Notes under the pieces: model-generated
The model's database searches: none
Told to the model about the DNA's origin: nothing
The model's input: the letters and a program-made list of their open reading frames with translations, nothing else
Translations under genes and position numbers: made by a program
Source: Symsagittifera roscoffensis
Taxonomy: Eukaryota; Xenacoelomorpha; Acoela; Convolutidae
Length of the DNA: 64,000 nucleotides
Reading direction: 5' to 3'
Assembly: GCF_963678635.1 (NCBI RefSeq)
Contig: NW_026970820.1
Coordinates: 1,862,001 to 1,926,000, forward strand
Shown: piece by piece, positions 21,012 through 32,508 of the stretch
Layout of the letters: each line of letters starts with the position of its first letter
Position numbering within the stretch: position 1 is the stretch's first letter

Positions 21012-22383
21012 CATATTTTTTTTCGAGCCCATTGTCAAGTACGTGAACTTTCAATTGTGAATTGTAGCTGAATTGGACTTGGAATTTGTCCCAAAAAGGT
21101 TAAGTTTGTCTCAAATTGATTAGAAGCAAAAGAAAAAAAAACATTTTTTTTTTATTTGGAAAAAAAAGTTGAGTCAGAAACGTGAAAAAATCCTTTTTTC
21201 AAAAGTCATAAAAAGTAGCTCCAATTTTCTTAAATCACTAGGCTACAATATAAGAACCTGTTTAGGATGGTTTCCATGACCAAAGCCGTAAAATTTCCAT
21301 ATTTAGAGAAAAGGCAAAAAAAACAACTTTTTGGTTAACTCAAAAAGGTAGATAAATCGGGTAAAGTCGTCTTCAAACCTATAGGATCGAAAAGTGATCT
21401 AAATAGGGTATATATGTAGTGTCCCTGTTAGGTCGCATGCAAAAAACTAGAAAAGTTTGTTGGCCACTTCCGAAATTATGACTTTTTTTTCGAAATTTGG
21501 CCATTTTTATTTGTAGTAAAATAGTAGTAAAATAGCCGAGAAAAAAAATTGTAAAAACCATAATTTTTATCCAATTTTGACGTTTAAATACTCTATACCC
21601 ACTAAAATGTCTATGGCAAGCTCAAATAAGCCATCAAAAATCATTTTTTCTGACTTTTTAAAATTTTAGTTTTTTTGATATACACTGTTGAGTCAGAAAC
21701 GTGAAAAATCAATTTTTTTCAAAAAGTCAAAATAAAGTGTTCCAATCAATTTGTTTCACTAAAACACACTTTATGAACCTGTTCAGAATGGGTTTATGGG
21801 TTGAAGCCGAAAATTCACCTATTTTGAGAAAAGTGGGAAAAACACCTTTTTAGTTACAAAAAAACCATCATTTTTGTTGCAGTTTTTGAAAAAACTCAAA
21901 TTTTTGAGAGAAAAATTTTTTCTCAAACTTTTAAATTTGGGCTCCCCAAACAGTCTACTTTCATCCATTCCTTGTCAATATACCCCATTTTTTGAACCAA
22001 AACAGAGTTAATAGGTGATTTTTATCGAAAAACGTGTTTTTTACCATTTTTGCCCCCCATTTCCCTCTATAAGTCAACACATAACAAAATTTTGGCAAAA
22101 CGGGGCAAAAGTGTATCCTTAAAATTTCAATACGGGGCTGCATGCAAAAAATTAAGGAATTCTGACCTCCAGTTTTCGAGAACACGACTTATTCTGCACG
22201 AAAGGTAATATAGGTAAATGTTCTTTCGAACCGACGGGGCCCCTTCCCCTGTCTCTGCTGAACGCCAAAGCCGGACGCGGCGGCCACCTAGTTGTCACTG
22301 TGGCCCCACTATATCATTCATTTTTGACAAGTAGGTTCCGCGGGGGGCGGAGCAGGGGAACGCTAAACACCACTCGCAAAAAA

Positions 22384-22402
22384 GAGCACCCTTCGGGTGC
22401 TC
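22384..22402 (+). terminator. terminator-shaped stem-loop
   Basis: GAGCACCC/GGGTGCTC, loop TTC; the A6/T7 flanks extend the stem. Confidence 0.4.
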
Positions 22403-22595
22403 TTTTTTTGCTCGAAAGTCTTGTGAAACGGTTTGGAACTGTAAGTATTGGAAGCAGTTACACACAAAACTTTATGCATCTTTGTGATCACAGTCACAAG
22501 TGGTTTTCGACAGCTTCTATAACTCAATCTTGACATGATCTATTTCTAAAATGGCCAAAATAAAGTGATTTTACGTTTTTCAATGATTGTTGAAG

Positions 22596-22635
22596 AGGAC
22601 TGTCTCAACGAAAACAAGTTTTCGGAAACAGTCCT
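22596..22635 (+). repeat. bulged 40-nt hairpin
   Basis: Alpha form, outer 5' arm AGGACTGTCTC. Confidence 0.85.
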
Positions 22636-23978
22636 GGTAACTTATTTTTGATCTCGTTTACGAGTCTATCGACTTTCAGTCGTAATTAGTAGGCTAACAG
22701 GACCTATATTAGATATTAAAAAGATTGAGTTTGTACCAAAAACATCAAAAGCAAGAGATACAAAAACATGAAAAAAGTTCAAAAATTTTCAAAAATTTAA
22801 AAAATTTGAAAAAATTTTCCAAAAAACTTGATTTTTTGTTTTGTCATAAAATAACAAAAAAATGACGTAAAATGAATTTTCAATAGTCCATTTTGACTAA
22901 TTTTTACGATTCAAGCACATTTTAACTTAATAACAACATTAAAAAAACCACTGGAAAGGGTGTTTTTCAGCAAACGCCCTTTTTGACCACACCTACGAAA
23001 TTCATAACTTTTTATCTAACAAATATAGAGACCTCGGGTTTTTTGCATTGTAATGGGCATACTGAAGACTACCTCTCGCGTGCTGAAACGAACAATTTTT
23101 TTTCTTTAATTTTTCCGGCAATTTCGAATTAGGGCGTTTTTTGGCTATTTTTGGTCCTTTTGGGCGGTAAAAAGTCAAACTTCGACACAACTGTCAAAAA
23201 ATCTGTTATCACATGATAGAGTCAACTTGCCATGGCGTACCAAATAGTATCCTGATTCAGAACAAAATTGCCCTCTAATTGTCCGTGGGGGGAAGAAATT
23301 GAAAAATTTTATTTTTAGCGGGAAAATTTGAAATTTTTCAAAAAAACATTTACTCCACAGACAACGGTTTTGAACTAATGTTGGCATGGCACACAATTTA
23401 TTGCTTCATAACTAGGGTCGATTTCTGCCGGGAACATTGATTTTTTAAAAAAATGACCAAAATTTTTGTTGCATTTTTTCAAAAAAATCAAAATTTTGAG
23501 AGAAAAAAAGTTTAAAAATCCTACATATTTAAGCTCCCCAAAGTGTCTACTTTCATCCATTCCCTATCAATATAACCCATTTTCTCAACCAAAATCGAGT
23601 TATGGGGCCAAAAAGTCAAAAAACCTGAAAAAACGACATTTCACGCCCATTTTCGCCCCAAAAGTACCACACATAATGTTTTTTTCGGAAAAACGTCACA
23701 GGAGTTTTCGCCTTATCTCAAAAAGTTTCAGGGGGGTTGGCAAAATTTCAGAGAGATCTGACCTACAGTTTTCGAGAACTTGACTTTTTCTGCAAGAAAA
23801 GAATAAAAGGTAAATGTTCCTTCGAACCGACGGGGCCCCCTTCCCCTGTCTCTACTGAACGCCGAAGCCGGATGCGGCGGCCACCTAGTTGTCACTGTGG
23901 CCCCGCTGTATTCTTGACATTTGAGGAGAAGGTTCCGCGGGGGGCGGAGCAGGGGAACGCTTAACGCACTCGCAAAAG

Positions 23979-23997
23979 GAGCACCCTTCGGGTGCTC
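23979..23997 (+). terminator. terminator-shaped stem-loop
   Basis: GAGCACCC/GGGTGCTC, loop TTC. Confidence 0.4.
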
Positions 23998-24196
23998 TTT
24001 TTTGCTCGAAAGTTTTCTGAAACGGTATCTGATGAACTTTGTCAGGTGTCACAAAAGCAACAACACAAAACGTTCTGTATGTGATTAGAAAAGGTCAAAA
24101 AAAATTTCTCATACTTTCAATGACTGAATCTACACCTGATCAGTCTCTAGAGAACTCTAAACCAAAGTAACTTTTGTTTTTTAGTGATTCATGAAG

Positions 24197-24236
24197 AGGA
24201 CCGTTCCAACGAAAACAAGTTTTCGGAAACAGTCCT
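24197..24236 (+). repeat. bulged 40-nt hairpin, beta form
   Basis: Outer 5' arm AGGACCGTTCC; inner stem intact. Confidence 0.8.
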
Positions 24237-25510
24237 CAGATTTTTTTTCGAGCCCATTGTCAAGTACGTGAACTTTCAATTGTGAATTATAGCTGAATTG
24301 GACTTGGAATTTGTCCCAAAAAGGTTAAGTTTGTCTCAAATTGATTAGAAGCAAAAGAAAAAAAAACATTGTTTTTTTATTTGGAAAAAAAAAGTTGAGT
24401 CAAAAACGTGAAAAAATCCTTTTATCAAAAGTCATAAAAAGTAACTCCAATTTTCTTAAAGCACAAGGCTACAATATAAGAACCTGTTTAGGAGGTTTCC
24501 ATGACCAAAGCCGTAAAATTTCCATATTTAGAGAAAAGGCAAAAAAAAACAACTTTTTGGTTAACTCAAAAAAGTAGATAAATCGGGTAAAGTCGTCTTC
24601 AAACCTGTAGGATCGAACGTGATCTAAATAGGGTACATATGTAGTGTCCTTGTTAGGTCGCATGCAAAAAACTAGAACAGTTTTGTTGGCCACTTCCGAA
24701 ATTAAGACTTTTTTTTCGAAATTTGGCCATTTTTATTTGTAGTAAAATAGTAGTAAAATAGCCGAGAAAAAAAACTGTAAAAACCAAAATTTTTATCCAA
24801 TTTTGACGTTTAAATACTAAAATACCTATTAAAATGTCTATGGCAAGCTCAAATAAGCCATCAAAATTCATTTTTTCTCACTTTTTAAAATTTTTGTTTT
24901 TTTGATGTACAATGTTGAGTCAGAAACGTGAAAAATCAATTTTTTTCAAAAAGTCAAAATAAAGTGTTCCAATCAATTTGTTTCACTAAAACACACTTTA
25001 TGAACCTGTTCAGAATGGCTTTTTGGGTTAAAGCCGAAAATTCACCCATTTTGAGAAAAGTGGAAAAAACACCTTTTTAGTTAAAAAAAAACCATCATTT
25101 TTGTTGCAGTTTTTGAAAAAAATCAAATTTTTGAGAAAAAAAATTTTTCTCAAACTTTTATATTTAGGCTCCCCAAACAGTCTTCTTTCATCCATTCCTT
25201 GTCAATATACCCCATTTTTTGAACCAAAACAGAGTTAATATGTAATTTTTATCAAAAATCGTGTTTTTTACCATTTTTGCCCCCCATTTCCCTCTATAAG
25301 TCAACACATAACAAAATTTTGGCAAAACGGGGCAAAAGTGTATCCTTAGAATTTCAATACGGGGCCGCATGCAAAAAATTAGGGAATTCTGACCTCCAGT
25401 TTTCGAGAACACGACTTATTCTGCACGAAAGGTAATATAGGTAAATGTTCTTTCGAACCGACGGGGCCCCTTCCCCTGTCTCTACTGAACGCCAAAGCCG
25501 GACGCGGCGG

Positions 25511-25518
25511 CCACCTAG
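25511..25518 (+). other. cassette junction, beta tail to epsilon head
   Basis: CCACCTAG joins a GC-rich beta tail to CACCCTCAAGGTCACGTGAC, the epsilon head. Confidence 0.85.
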
Positions 25519-25640
25519 CACCCTCAAGGTCACGTGACTTAATTTTGTTTTTGGTTTTTTCTGAAACCAAAACAATAAGGTCATGCGCCAATATCATGGC
25601 CTCAAGCAAAGACGTCGGACTCGACGCATTCACATTAGCC

Positions 25641-25659
25641 TTGCGCCCTTCGGGCGCAA
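25641..25659 (+). terminator. stem-loop in the terminator position, epsilon form
   Basis: TTGCGCCC/GGGCGCAA, loop TTC. Same length and triloop as GAGCACCC/GGGTGCTC in other families, but no T run follows, so a termination role is less likely. Confidence 0.3.
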
Positions 25660-25963
25660 ATGCCAATGCTCAATTAATTTTGCCACGTGAAAAAATTTTT
25701 AAGGAAAAATTCTGATAAAATTTAACTTAAACTACCACGAAAGAACGCAAAGATTTCAAAGTGTGAAACAATCAAGTTTTTGCTAATACCGGGCATGCAG
25801 TGAGACTGATTTCGGCAAAAATAAAATGAAAATTGAAGGAAATGGAAAGAAAAAAATTGTTCAAAAAAGAACGCAACATCAAAAACTTATTTGATGTCCG
25901 CTAATGTCATAATTCCGATCAGGCTGATTTCAGATTTTAAGCGCAGATTTTACGGTTACGGCT

Positions 25964-25998
25964 GCTCCCTCTACAGGTCCCAGAGGGACCGAGTGAGC
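25964..25998 (+). repeat. two-tier bulged hairpin, epsilon
   Basis: Outer GCTCCCTC/GAGTGAGC (one mismatch), 5' bulge TACA, inner GGTCCC/GGGACC, loop AGA. Confidence 0.85.
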
Positions 25999-27669
25999 AT
26001 CCTACCTCGATCCAGGATAACGGACAGTTGTTTTTAATTTTTCACAAATTTTTTTTCACTAATGCTTGTTTTCAATTCCTCATGAGAAGCTGTATAAATT
26101 TTTTAAAAAAATGATTTTTTTTTGTCAATGCTTCCAAGAACAACTGATGTTAGGCGGTTACAAATGCGGTTGGTGAAAACTAGTAAGGGATAATGATGAG
26201 AAAAATTGTAAGTTTTCAAATGAATTTAAAAACAGTTTTTTTTCTTTTTTCTTTTGTAAATCGGGAGAAATGAATCAGTTTTTTTAAGTTTTCCTCGCAC
26301 CACCCACTGTTCATAAGTAATGAAGATTCCTGTTCTAGCCGTTTATAAAACTTTGGCAGAAAAAACATCAGAATGATGTAAAATGTTTTAAAAAAAATAA
26401 AAATTTAAAAATTATGTTTAAAAAAAAAATCAAAAACTTGTAATTTTCAAAATTGAAAAAAAGTTAAAATTAATTGCATATTACGATTCAGCGTACCCAA
26501 CTTAGTGGGTCTAGCATTTTAAATTACCAAAAAATGTTGAAAATTGTAGATTTTATGAAGTTTTCATTTTGGCTATTTTTCCTTGTCGCCTCCACTTGAG
26601 TCACCTTTGAGCCAACTTGAGAAAGTGGAACGTAAACAAGCTGCACAGATGGTCAAAGTGAGCCATTTTCAGCGTGATAACACGCCTGGAAGAAAAAAAA
26701 CTCCAGAAAAGAAAGAAAATTATGAACTTTAACCTTTTTTCTTCTTCAAATGGCGATACTTAGAATAATTTTTCAGCTGAAAAGTTCAAAAAAAATCAAA
26801 AAATTCAAATTTTGAAAAAATTTATAAAAAAATCTCATCAGTCTGTTTATTGGAGTCTTCGAGGTTTTGAGAGACCTCATCTGGCGGCTAACAACAAGTG
26901 GATCACTTATTTTAAAATTTTGAGAAAGGTCAAAAAAACATGTTTTTTGATTTTTTTGACAGAATTCCGAAAGCAATATCTTGGCTAAAAACAAGATTGA
27001 GGGCCTAAAATTAGTACAAACAGTACTCCCACATAAGGTTTATTAGGTTGGAAACAAAAAATTTACTCTGACTCAAAAATCGTTTTTTAACTTTATTTCT
27101 GAACAAGAAATTGAAAAGAAATGAAAAACTTAAAAATTTTTTGAAAAAAAAGATTGTTTTGAAAAAGTGCCAATTTTTAGCTGAAACTTTTCATTTTAGC
27201 TAATAAAGCCAGAGCAATGCCCTTTAAGCTCAAATAAATTAATTAAGCAAATTATTTTCAAGTTTTTTCGTTAAAGCCTTTTATTTTGAAAAAGTATTCA
27301 AAAATGGGTAAAAAAAAGTCAAAAAAATCAATTTTCTCCGATTCAAAAACCTCCACTACCATGATGATTAGTTCGTTAGATAGGAATGCTGAGATCAATT
27401 TAGACGTATTTTCATAAGTATATCAAAATTTTTATTTATTTTTGAGAATTAAGCAAAATAAAAACTTTTCCCAAATTGGGCAAAAAGCCCAAATTAGCCC
27501 AAACACCTGTTAAAAATTGTTGGGTCAAAAAATCACAAAAGGAAACCCCTATTCGTTTGCCATTTTAGGGCCGCATGCAAAAAATTAGACCAATCTAACC
27601 TGACAATTTCGAGAATCGACTTTTTTGCAAAATTTCTCTATAGTCCATTTGAGGGATATTACTTGTACC

Positions 27670-27690
27670 GGTGGGGGCCCCTACCCCACC
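27670..27690 (+). repeat. tail stem-loop of epsilon
   Basis: GGTGGGG and CCCCACC, 7 bp, with a 7-base loop; other epsilon tails have a 6- or 7-base loop. It lies 29 bases upstream of CCACCTAG. Confidence 0.65.
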
Positions 27691-27718
27691 TCAAAAAATT
27701 TTGTAATGCTGGAACGCG

Positions 27719-27747
27719 GCCACCTAGCACAATCAGGTACTAGTGGC
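27719..27747 (+). repeat. junction stem-loop, epsilon to epsilon (CACAATC head)
   Basis: GCCACCTAG of the tail pairs with CTAGTGGC of the head (8 bp, one bulged C). Here CTAG is in the stem instead of the loop. Confidence 0.55.
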
Positions 27748-27853
27748 TTGATTTTGGTTTTTAATATTTTCTGGAACCAAAAGAGAGTGTCGTCAAGCAT
27801 CGACATCATGTGGTCAAGCAAATACGTGGACTTCTACGAATTCCCATTCGCAA

Positions 27854-27870
27854 TGCGCACTTCGGGCGCA
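27854..27870 (+). terminator. stem-loop in the terminator position, one mismatch
   Basis: TGCGCAC/GGGCGCA, loop TTC. Confidence 0.25.
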
Positions 27871-28173
27871 AATGCCAATGCTAAATTAATTGTCAGGTGA
27901 AAATTTTGTAATGAAAAATTCTGATGAATTTTAACTTAAACTACCACCAAAAAACGCAAAGAGTTCAAAGTGTGAAACAATCAAGTTTTTGCTAATACAG
28001 GGCATGCAGTGAGACTGATTTCGGCAAAAACAAAATGGAAAATGAAGGAAATGGAAAGAAAAAAATTGTTCAAAATAAGAACGCAATTTCAAAAACTTAT
28101 TTGATCTCCGCTAATGTCATAATTCCGATCAGGCTAATTTCAGATTTTGAGCGTAGAGTTTAAGGTTACGGCT

Positions 28174-28208
28174 GCTCCCTCTACAGGTCCCAGAGGGACC
28201 GAGTGAGC
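28174..28208 (+). repeat. two-tier bulged hairpin, epsilon
   Basis: Same arms, bulge and loop as 25964-25998. Confidence 0.85.
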
Positions 28209-30061
28209 ATCCTACCTCGATCCAGGATACCGGATAGTTATTTTTAATTTTTCACAAAATTGTATTTCACTAATGCTTGTTTGCAATTCCTCATGAGAAG
28301 CTGTATGAATTTTAAAAAAATTGATTTTACTAATCAAGGCTTCCAAGAACAACTGATGTTAGGCGGTTACAAATGCGGTTGGTGAAAACTAGTTAGGGAT
28401 AATGATGAGAAAAATTGTAAGTTTTCAAATGAATTTAAATAGAGTTTTTTTTTCTTTTTTCTTTTGTAAATCGGGAGAAATGAATCAGTTTTTTTTAAGT
28501 TTTCCTCGCACCACCCACTGTTCATCAGTAATGAAGATTCCTGTTCTAGCCATTTATAAAACTTTGGCAGAAAAAACATCAGAATGATGTAAAATGTTTT
28601 AAAAAAAGAAAAATTTAAAAATTATGTTTATAAAAAAAATCAAAAATTTGTAATTTTCAAAATTGAAAAAAAGTGAAAATTAATTGCATATTACGATTCA
28701 GCGTACCCAACTTAGTGGGTCTAGCATTTTAAATTACCAAAAAATGTTGAAAATTGTAGATTTTATGAAGTTTTCATTTTGGCTATTTTTCCTTGTCGCC
28801 TCCACTTGAGGCACCTTTGAGCCAACTTGAGAAACTGGAACCTAAACAAGCTGCACAGATGGTCAAAATGAGCCATTTTCAGCTTGATAACACGCCTGGA
28901 AGAAAAAAAACTCCAGAAAAGAAAGAAAATTATGAACTTCAACCTTTTTTCTTCTTCAAATGGCGATACTTAGAATAATTTTTCAGCTGAAAAGTCCAAA
29001 AAAAATCAAAAAATTCACATTTTGAAAAAATTTTAAAAAAATCTCATCAGTCTGTTTATTGGAGTCTTCGAGGTTTTGGGAGACCTTATCTGGCGGCTAA
29101 CAACAAGTGGATCACTTATTTTAAATTTTTGAGAAAGGTCAAAAAAACCTGTTTTTACGATTTTTTAGACAGAATTCCGAAAGCAATATCTTGGCTAAAA
29201 ACAAAAATGAGGGCCTAAAATTAGTACAAACAGTACTCCCACATAAAGTACATTAGGTTGGAAACAAAAAATTGACTCTGACTCAAAAATCGTTATTAAA
29301 CTTTATTTGTGAACAAAAAATTGTAAAAAAATCAAAAAGTTTAAATTTTGTTGAAAAAAATGATTGTTTTGAAAAAGTGCCAATTTTTAGCTGAAACTTT
29401 TCATTTTAGCTAAGAAAGCCAGAGCAATGCCCTTTAAGCTCAAATAAATTAATTATGCAAATTATTTTCAAGTTTTTTCGTTAAAGCCTTTAATTTTGAA
29501 AAAGTATTCAAAAATGGGTAAAAAAAAGTCAAAAAAATCAATTTTCTCCGATTCAAAAACCTCCACTACCATGATGATTAGTGCATTAGATAGGACTGCT
29601 GAGATCAATTTAGACGTTCTTTCATAAGTATATCGAAATTTTTACTTATTTTTGAGAATTAAGCAAAATAAAAACTTTTCCCAAATTGGGCAAAAAGCCC
29701 AAATTAGCCCAAACACCCGTTAAAAATTGTTGGGTCAAAAAATCACAAAAGGAAACCCCTATTCGTTTGACATTTTAGGGCCGCATGCAAAAAATTAGAC
29801 CAATCTAACCTGACAATTTCGAGAATCGACTTTTTTGTCAAAATTCTCTAAAGACCAATTTAGGGAGATTACTTGTACCGGTGGGGGCCCTACCCCACCT
29901 AAAAAATTTTTGAAATGCTGGAACGCGGCCACCTAGCACAATCAGGTACTAGTGGTGGATGTTTGTTTTTCGTATTTAGTCAAACCAAAAGAGAGCGTGG
30001 TCATGCATCGACATCATGTGCTCAAGCAAATATGTGGACTTCTACGCATTCCCATTCGCAA

Positions 30062-30078
30062 TGCGCCCTTCGGGCGCA
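30062..30078 (+). terminator. stem-loop in the terminator position, epsilon form
   Basis: TGCGCCC/GGGCGCA, loop TTC. Confidence 0.3.
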
Positions 30079-30386
30079 AATGCCAATGTTCAACTAATTT
30101 TGGCAGGTGAAAAAAAAATTTTACAGAAAAATTCTGATAAATTTTAATTTAAACTATCACCAAAAAACGCAAAGAATTCAAAGTGTGAAACAATCAAGTT
30201 TTTGCTATTACCGAGCATGCAGTGAGACTGATTTCGGCAAAAGTAAAAGAAAAAATGAAGGAAATGGAAAGAAAAAAACTGTTCAAAATAAGAACGCAAC
30301 ATCAAAAACTTATTTGATATCCGCTAATGTCATAATTCCGATCAGGCTGGTTTCAGACTTTAAGCGTAGATTTTACGGTTACGGCT

Positions 30387-30421
30387 GCTCTCTCTACAGG
30401 TCCCAGAGGGACCGAGTGAGC
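30387..30421 (+). repeat. two-tier bulged hairpin, epsilon
   Basis: Outer 5' arm GCTCTCTC: the variable base is again at the one mismatched position, so pairing is unchanged. Confidence 0.85.
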
Positions 30422-32142
30422 ATCCTACCTCGATCCAGGATAACGGATAGTTGTTTTAAATTTTTCACAAAATATTTTTTCACTAATGCTTGTATTCAAC
30501 TCCTGATGAGAAGCTGTATTAATTTTAAAAAAATTGATTTTATTAATCAATGCTTCCAAGAACAACTGATGTTAGGCGGTTGCAAATGCGGTTGCTGAAA
30601 ACTAGTAAGGGATAATGTTGAGAAAAATTGTAAGTTTTCAAATGAATTTAAAAACAGTTTTTTTCTTTTTTCTTTTGTAAATCGGGAGAAATGAATCATT
30701 TTTTTTTAAAGTTTTCCTCGCACCAACCACTGTTCTTAAGTAATGAAGAGTCTTGTTCTAGCCGTTTATAACACTTTGGCAGAAAAAAACATCAATATGA
30801 TGTAAAATGTTTTAAAAAAGAGAAAAATTTAAAATTATTTTTTTTTTCAAAAATCAAAAATTTGTAATTTTCAAAATTGAAAAAAAGTGAAAATTAATTG
30901 CATATTACGATTCAGCGTACCCATTTTAGTGGGTATAGCATTTTGAATCACCAAAAAATGTTAAAAATTGTAGATTTTATGAAGTTTTCATTTTGGCTAT
31001 TTTTCCTTGTCGCCTCCACTTAAGGCACCTTTCAGCCAACTTGAGAAACTGGAACCTAAACAAGCTATACAGATAGTCTGAATGAGCCATTTTCAGCGTG
31101 ATAACACGCTTGGAAGAAAAAAAACTGCAGAAAATAAAGGAAATTTTGAACTTTAACCTTTTTTCTTCTTCAAATGGCGATACTTAGAATAATTTTTCAG
31201 CTGAAAAGTTCAAAAAAAATCAAAAAATTCAAATTTTGAAAAAATTTTAAAAAAATCTCATCAGTCTGTTTATTGGAGTCTTCGAGGTTTTGGGAGACCT
31301 TATCTGGCGGCTGACAACAAGTGGATCACTTATTTTAAATTTTTGAGAAAGGTCAAAAAAACCTGTTTTTACGATTTTTTAGACAGAATTCCGAAAGCAA
31401 TATCTTGGCTAAAAACAAAAATGAGGGCCTAAAAATAGTACAAACAGTACTCCCACATAAAGTACATTAGGTTGGAAAGAAGAAATTGACTCTGATTCAA
31501 AAATCGTTTTATAACTTTATTTCTGAACAAAAAATTGTATAAAAATCAAAAACTGAAAAATTTTTTGAAAAAAATGATTGTTTTGAAAAAGTGCCAATTT
31601 TTAGCTGAAACTTTTCATTTTAGCTAAAAAAGCCAGAGCAAGGCCCTTTAAGCTCAATTAAATTAATTAAGCAAATTATTTTCAAGTTTTTTCGTTAAAG
31701 GCTTTTATTTTGAAAAAGTATTCAAAAATGGGTAAAAAAAAGTCAAAAAAATCAATTTTCTCAGATTCAAAAACCTCCACCACCATGATGATTAGTTCGC
31801 TAGATAGGACTGCTGAAACCAATTTAGACGTATTTTCATAAGTATATCAAAATTTTTATTTATTTTTGAGAATTAAGCAAAATAAAAACTTTTCCCAAAT
31901 TGGGCAAAAAGCCCAAATTAGCCCAAACACCTGTTAAAAATTGTTGGGTCGAAAAATCACAAAAGGAAACCCCTATTCGTTTGACATTTTAGGGCCGCAT
32001 GCAAAAAATTAGACCAATCTAACCTGACAATTTCGAGAATCAACTTTTTTGTCAAAATTCTCTAAAGACCAATTTAGGGAGATTACTTGTACCGGTGGGG
32101 GCCCTACCCCACCTAAAAATTTTTTGAAATGCTGGAACGCGG

Positions 32143-32150
32143 CCACCTAG
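32143..32150 (+). other. cassette junction, epsilon tail to gamma head
   Basis: CCACCTAG followed directly by ATAGGTCAGTG. Confidence 0.85.
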
Positions 32151-32240
32151 ATAGGTCAGTGACCTGCGGTGCATGGGTGTTATGGGCTTGATTCGTCAGC
32201 ATTGGCCTGGGGGCCATTAGCTTCAAGACATGTGGCACTC

Positions 32241-32277
32241 GCAGAAAAAGAGCACCCGAAGGGTGCTCTTTTTCTGC
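32241..32277 (+). terminator. terminator-shaped stem-loop, gamma form
   Basis: 17-bp stem, loop GAA. Confidence 0.45.
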
Positions 32278-32468
32278 TCGAATGTCTTGTGAAACGGTAT
32301 CTGATGAACTTTGTAGGGTGTCACAAAATCAACATGACAAAACGTTCTGTATCTGATCAGTAATGGTCAAAAAAGATTTATGGCACTTTCAATGACTGAA
32401 GCTACACCTGATCAGTCTCTAGAGAACTCTAAAACAAAGTAACTTACATTTTTCAGTGACTCATGAAG

Positions 32469-32508
32469 AGGACTGTTTCAACGAAAACAAGTTTTCGGAA
32501 ACAGTCCT
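32469..32508 (+). repeat. bulged 40-nt hairpin, perfect form
   Basis: Identical to 11226-11265. Confidence 0.9.

Larger units (their letters stand above)
20664..22291 (+). repeat. beta cassette 6
   Basis: Head patch GTATTCTTGAC; GGAGCAGGGG of other heads reads GGATCAGGGG here. Tail is a mixed subtype, CTGCTGAACGCCAAAGCC, combining features of the two beta tail types. Ends at CCACCTAG 22284-22291. Confidence 0.92.
22292..23888 (+). repeat. alpha cassette 4
   Basis: Head TTGTCACTGTGG with patch ATATCATTCAT. CCCCACT replaces CCCCGCT, costing one pair of the junction stem. The body is closest to 1250-2833. Ends at CCACCTAG 23881-23888. Confidence 0.92.
23889..25518 (+). repeat. beta cassette 7
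   Basis: Head patch GTATTCTTGAC. Tail subtype CTACTGAACGCCAAAGCC with GCATGC in the shared block near 25366. Followed by the first epsilon unit. Confidence 0.92.
25519..27727 (+). repeat. epsilon cassette 1 (reference copy for epsilon)
   Basis: Layout of epsilon, the long family: head CACCCTCAAGGTCACGTGAC with the palindrome GTCACGTGAC; 19-nt stem-loop 25641-25659; two-tier bulged hairpin 25964-25998; AT-rich body with small stems (GCGTG-ATAA-CACGC near 26672; AGTAC-AAACA-GTACT near 27014; TTGGGC-AAAAA-GCCCAA 27476-27492); tail GCATGC 27573-27578, TTTCGAGAA 27607-27615, stem GGTGGGG/CCCCACC 27670-27690 and CCACCTAG 27720-27727. This copy's head is more divergent (GACGTCGGACTCGACG) than other epsilon heads. 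No gene is seen. Confidence 0.92.
27728..29936 (+). repeat. epsilon cassette 2
   Basis: Head is the alternative type CACAATCAGGTACTAGTGG. The terminator-position stem has one mismatch; the two-tier hairpin is intact. The GCGTG-ATAA-CACGC stem is broken (GCTTG) but GCCTC-CACTT-GAGGC near 28798 is perfect. Ends at CCACCTAG 29929-29936. Confidence 0.92.
29937..32150 (+). repeat. epsilon cassette 3
   Basis: Alternative head CACAATCAGGTACTAGTGG. This unit contains the longest open frame in the window (30107-30598, 163 codons). It crosses the two-tier hairpin and is interrupted in the other epsilon copies, so I do not call it. Tail loop GCCCTA. Followed by a gamma head. Confidence 0.92.

Noticed and set aside
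25961-26025. tRNA-like segment in epsilon (CTCGATCCAGG)
   Set aside because: T-loop-like by sequence, but the region folds as the two-tier hairpin and has no cloverleaf arms or acceptor pairing.
26150-26160. Nematode-type telomere word TTAGGC
   Set aside because: Only isolated single occurrences, no tandem run.
30107-30598. Longest open frame, 163 codons, in epsilon 3
   Set aside because: It runs through the structured two-tier hairpin, is interrupted in sister epsilon copies, has low-complexity K/N/S/F content, and I recognise no protein family in it.
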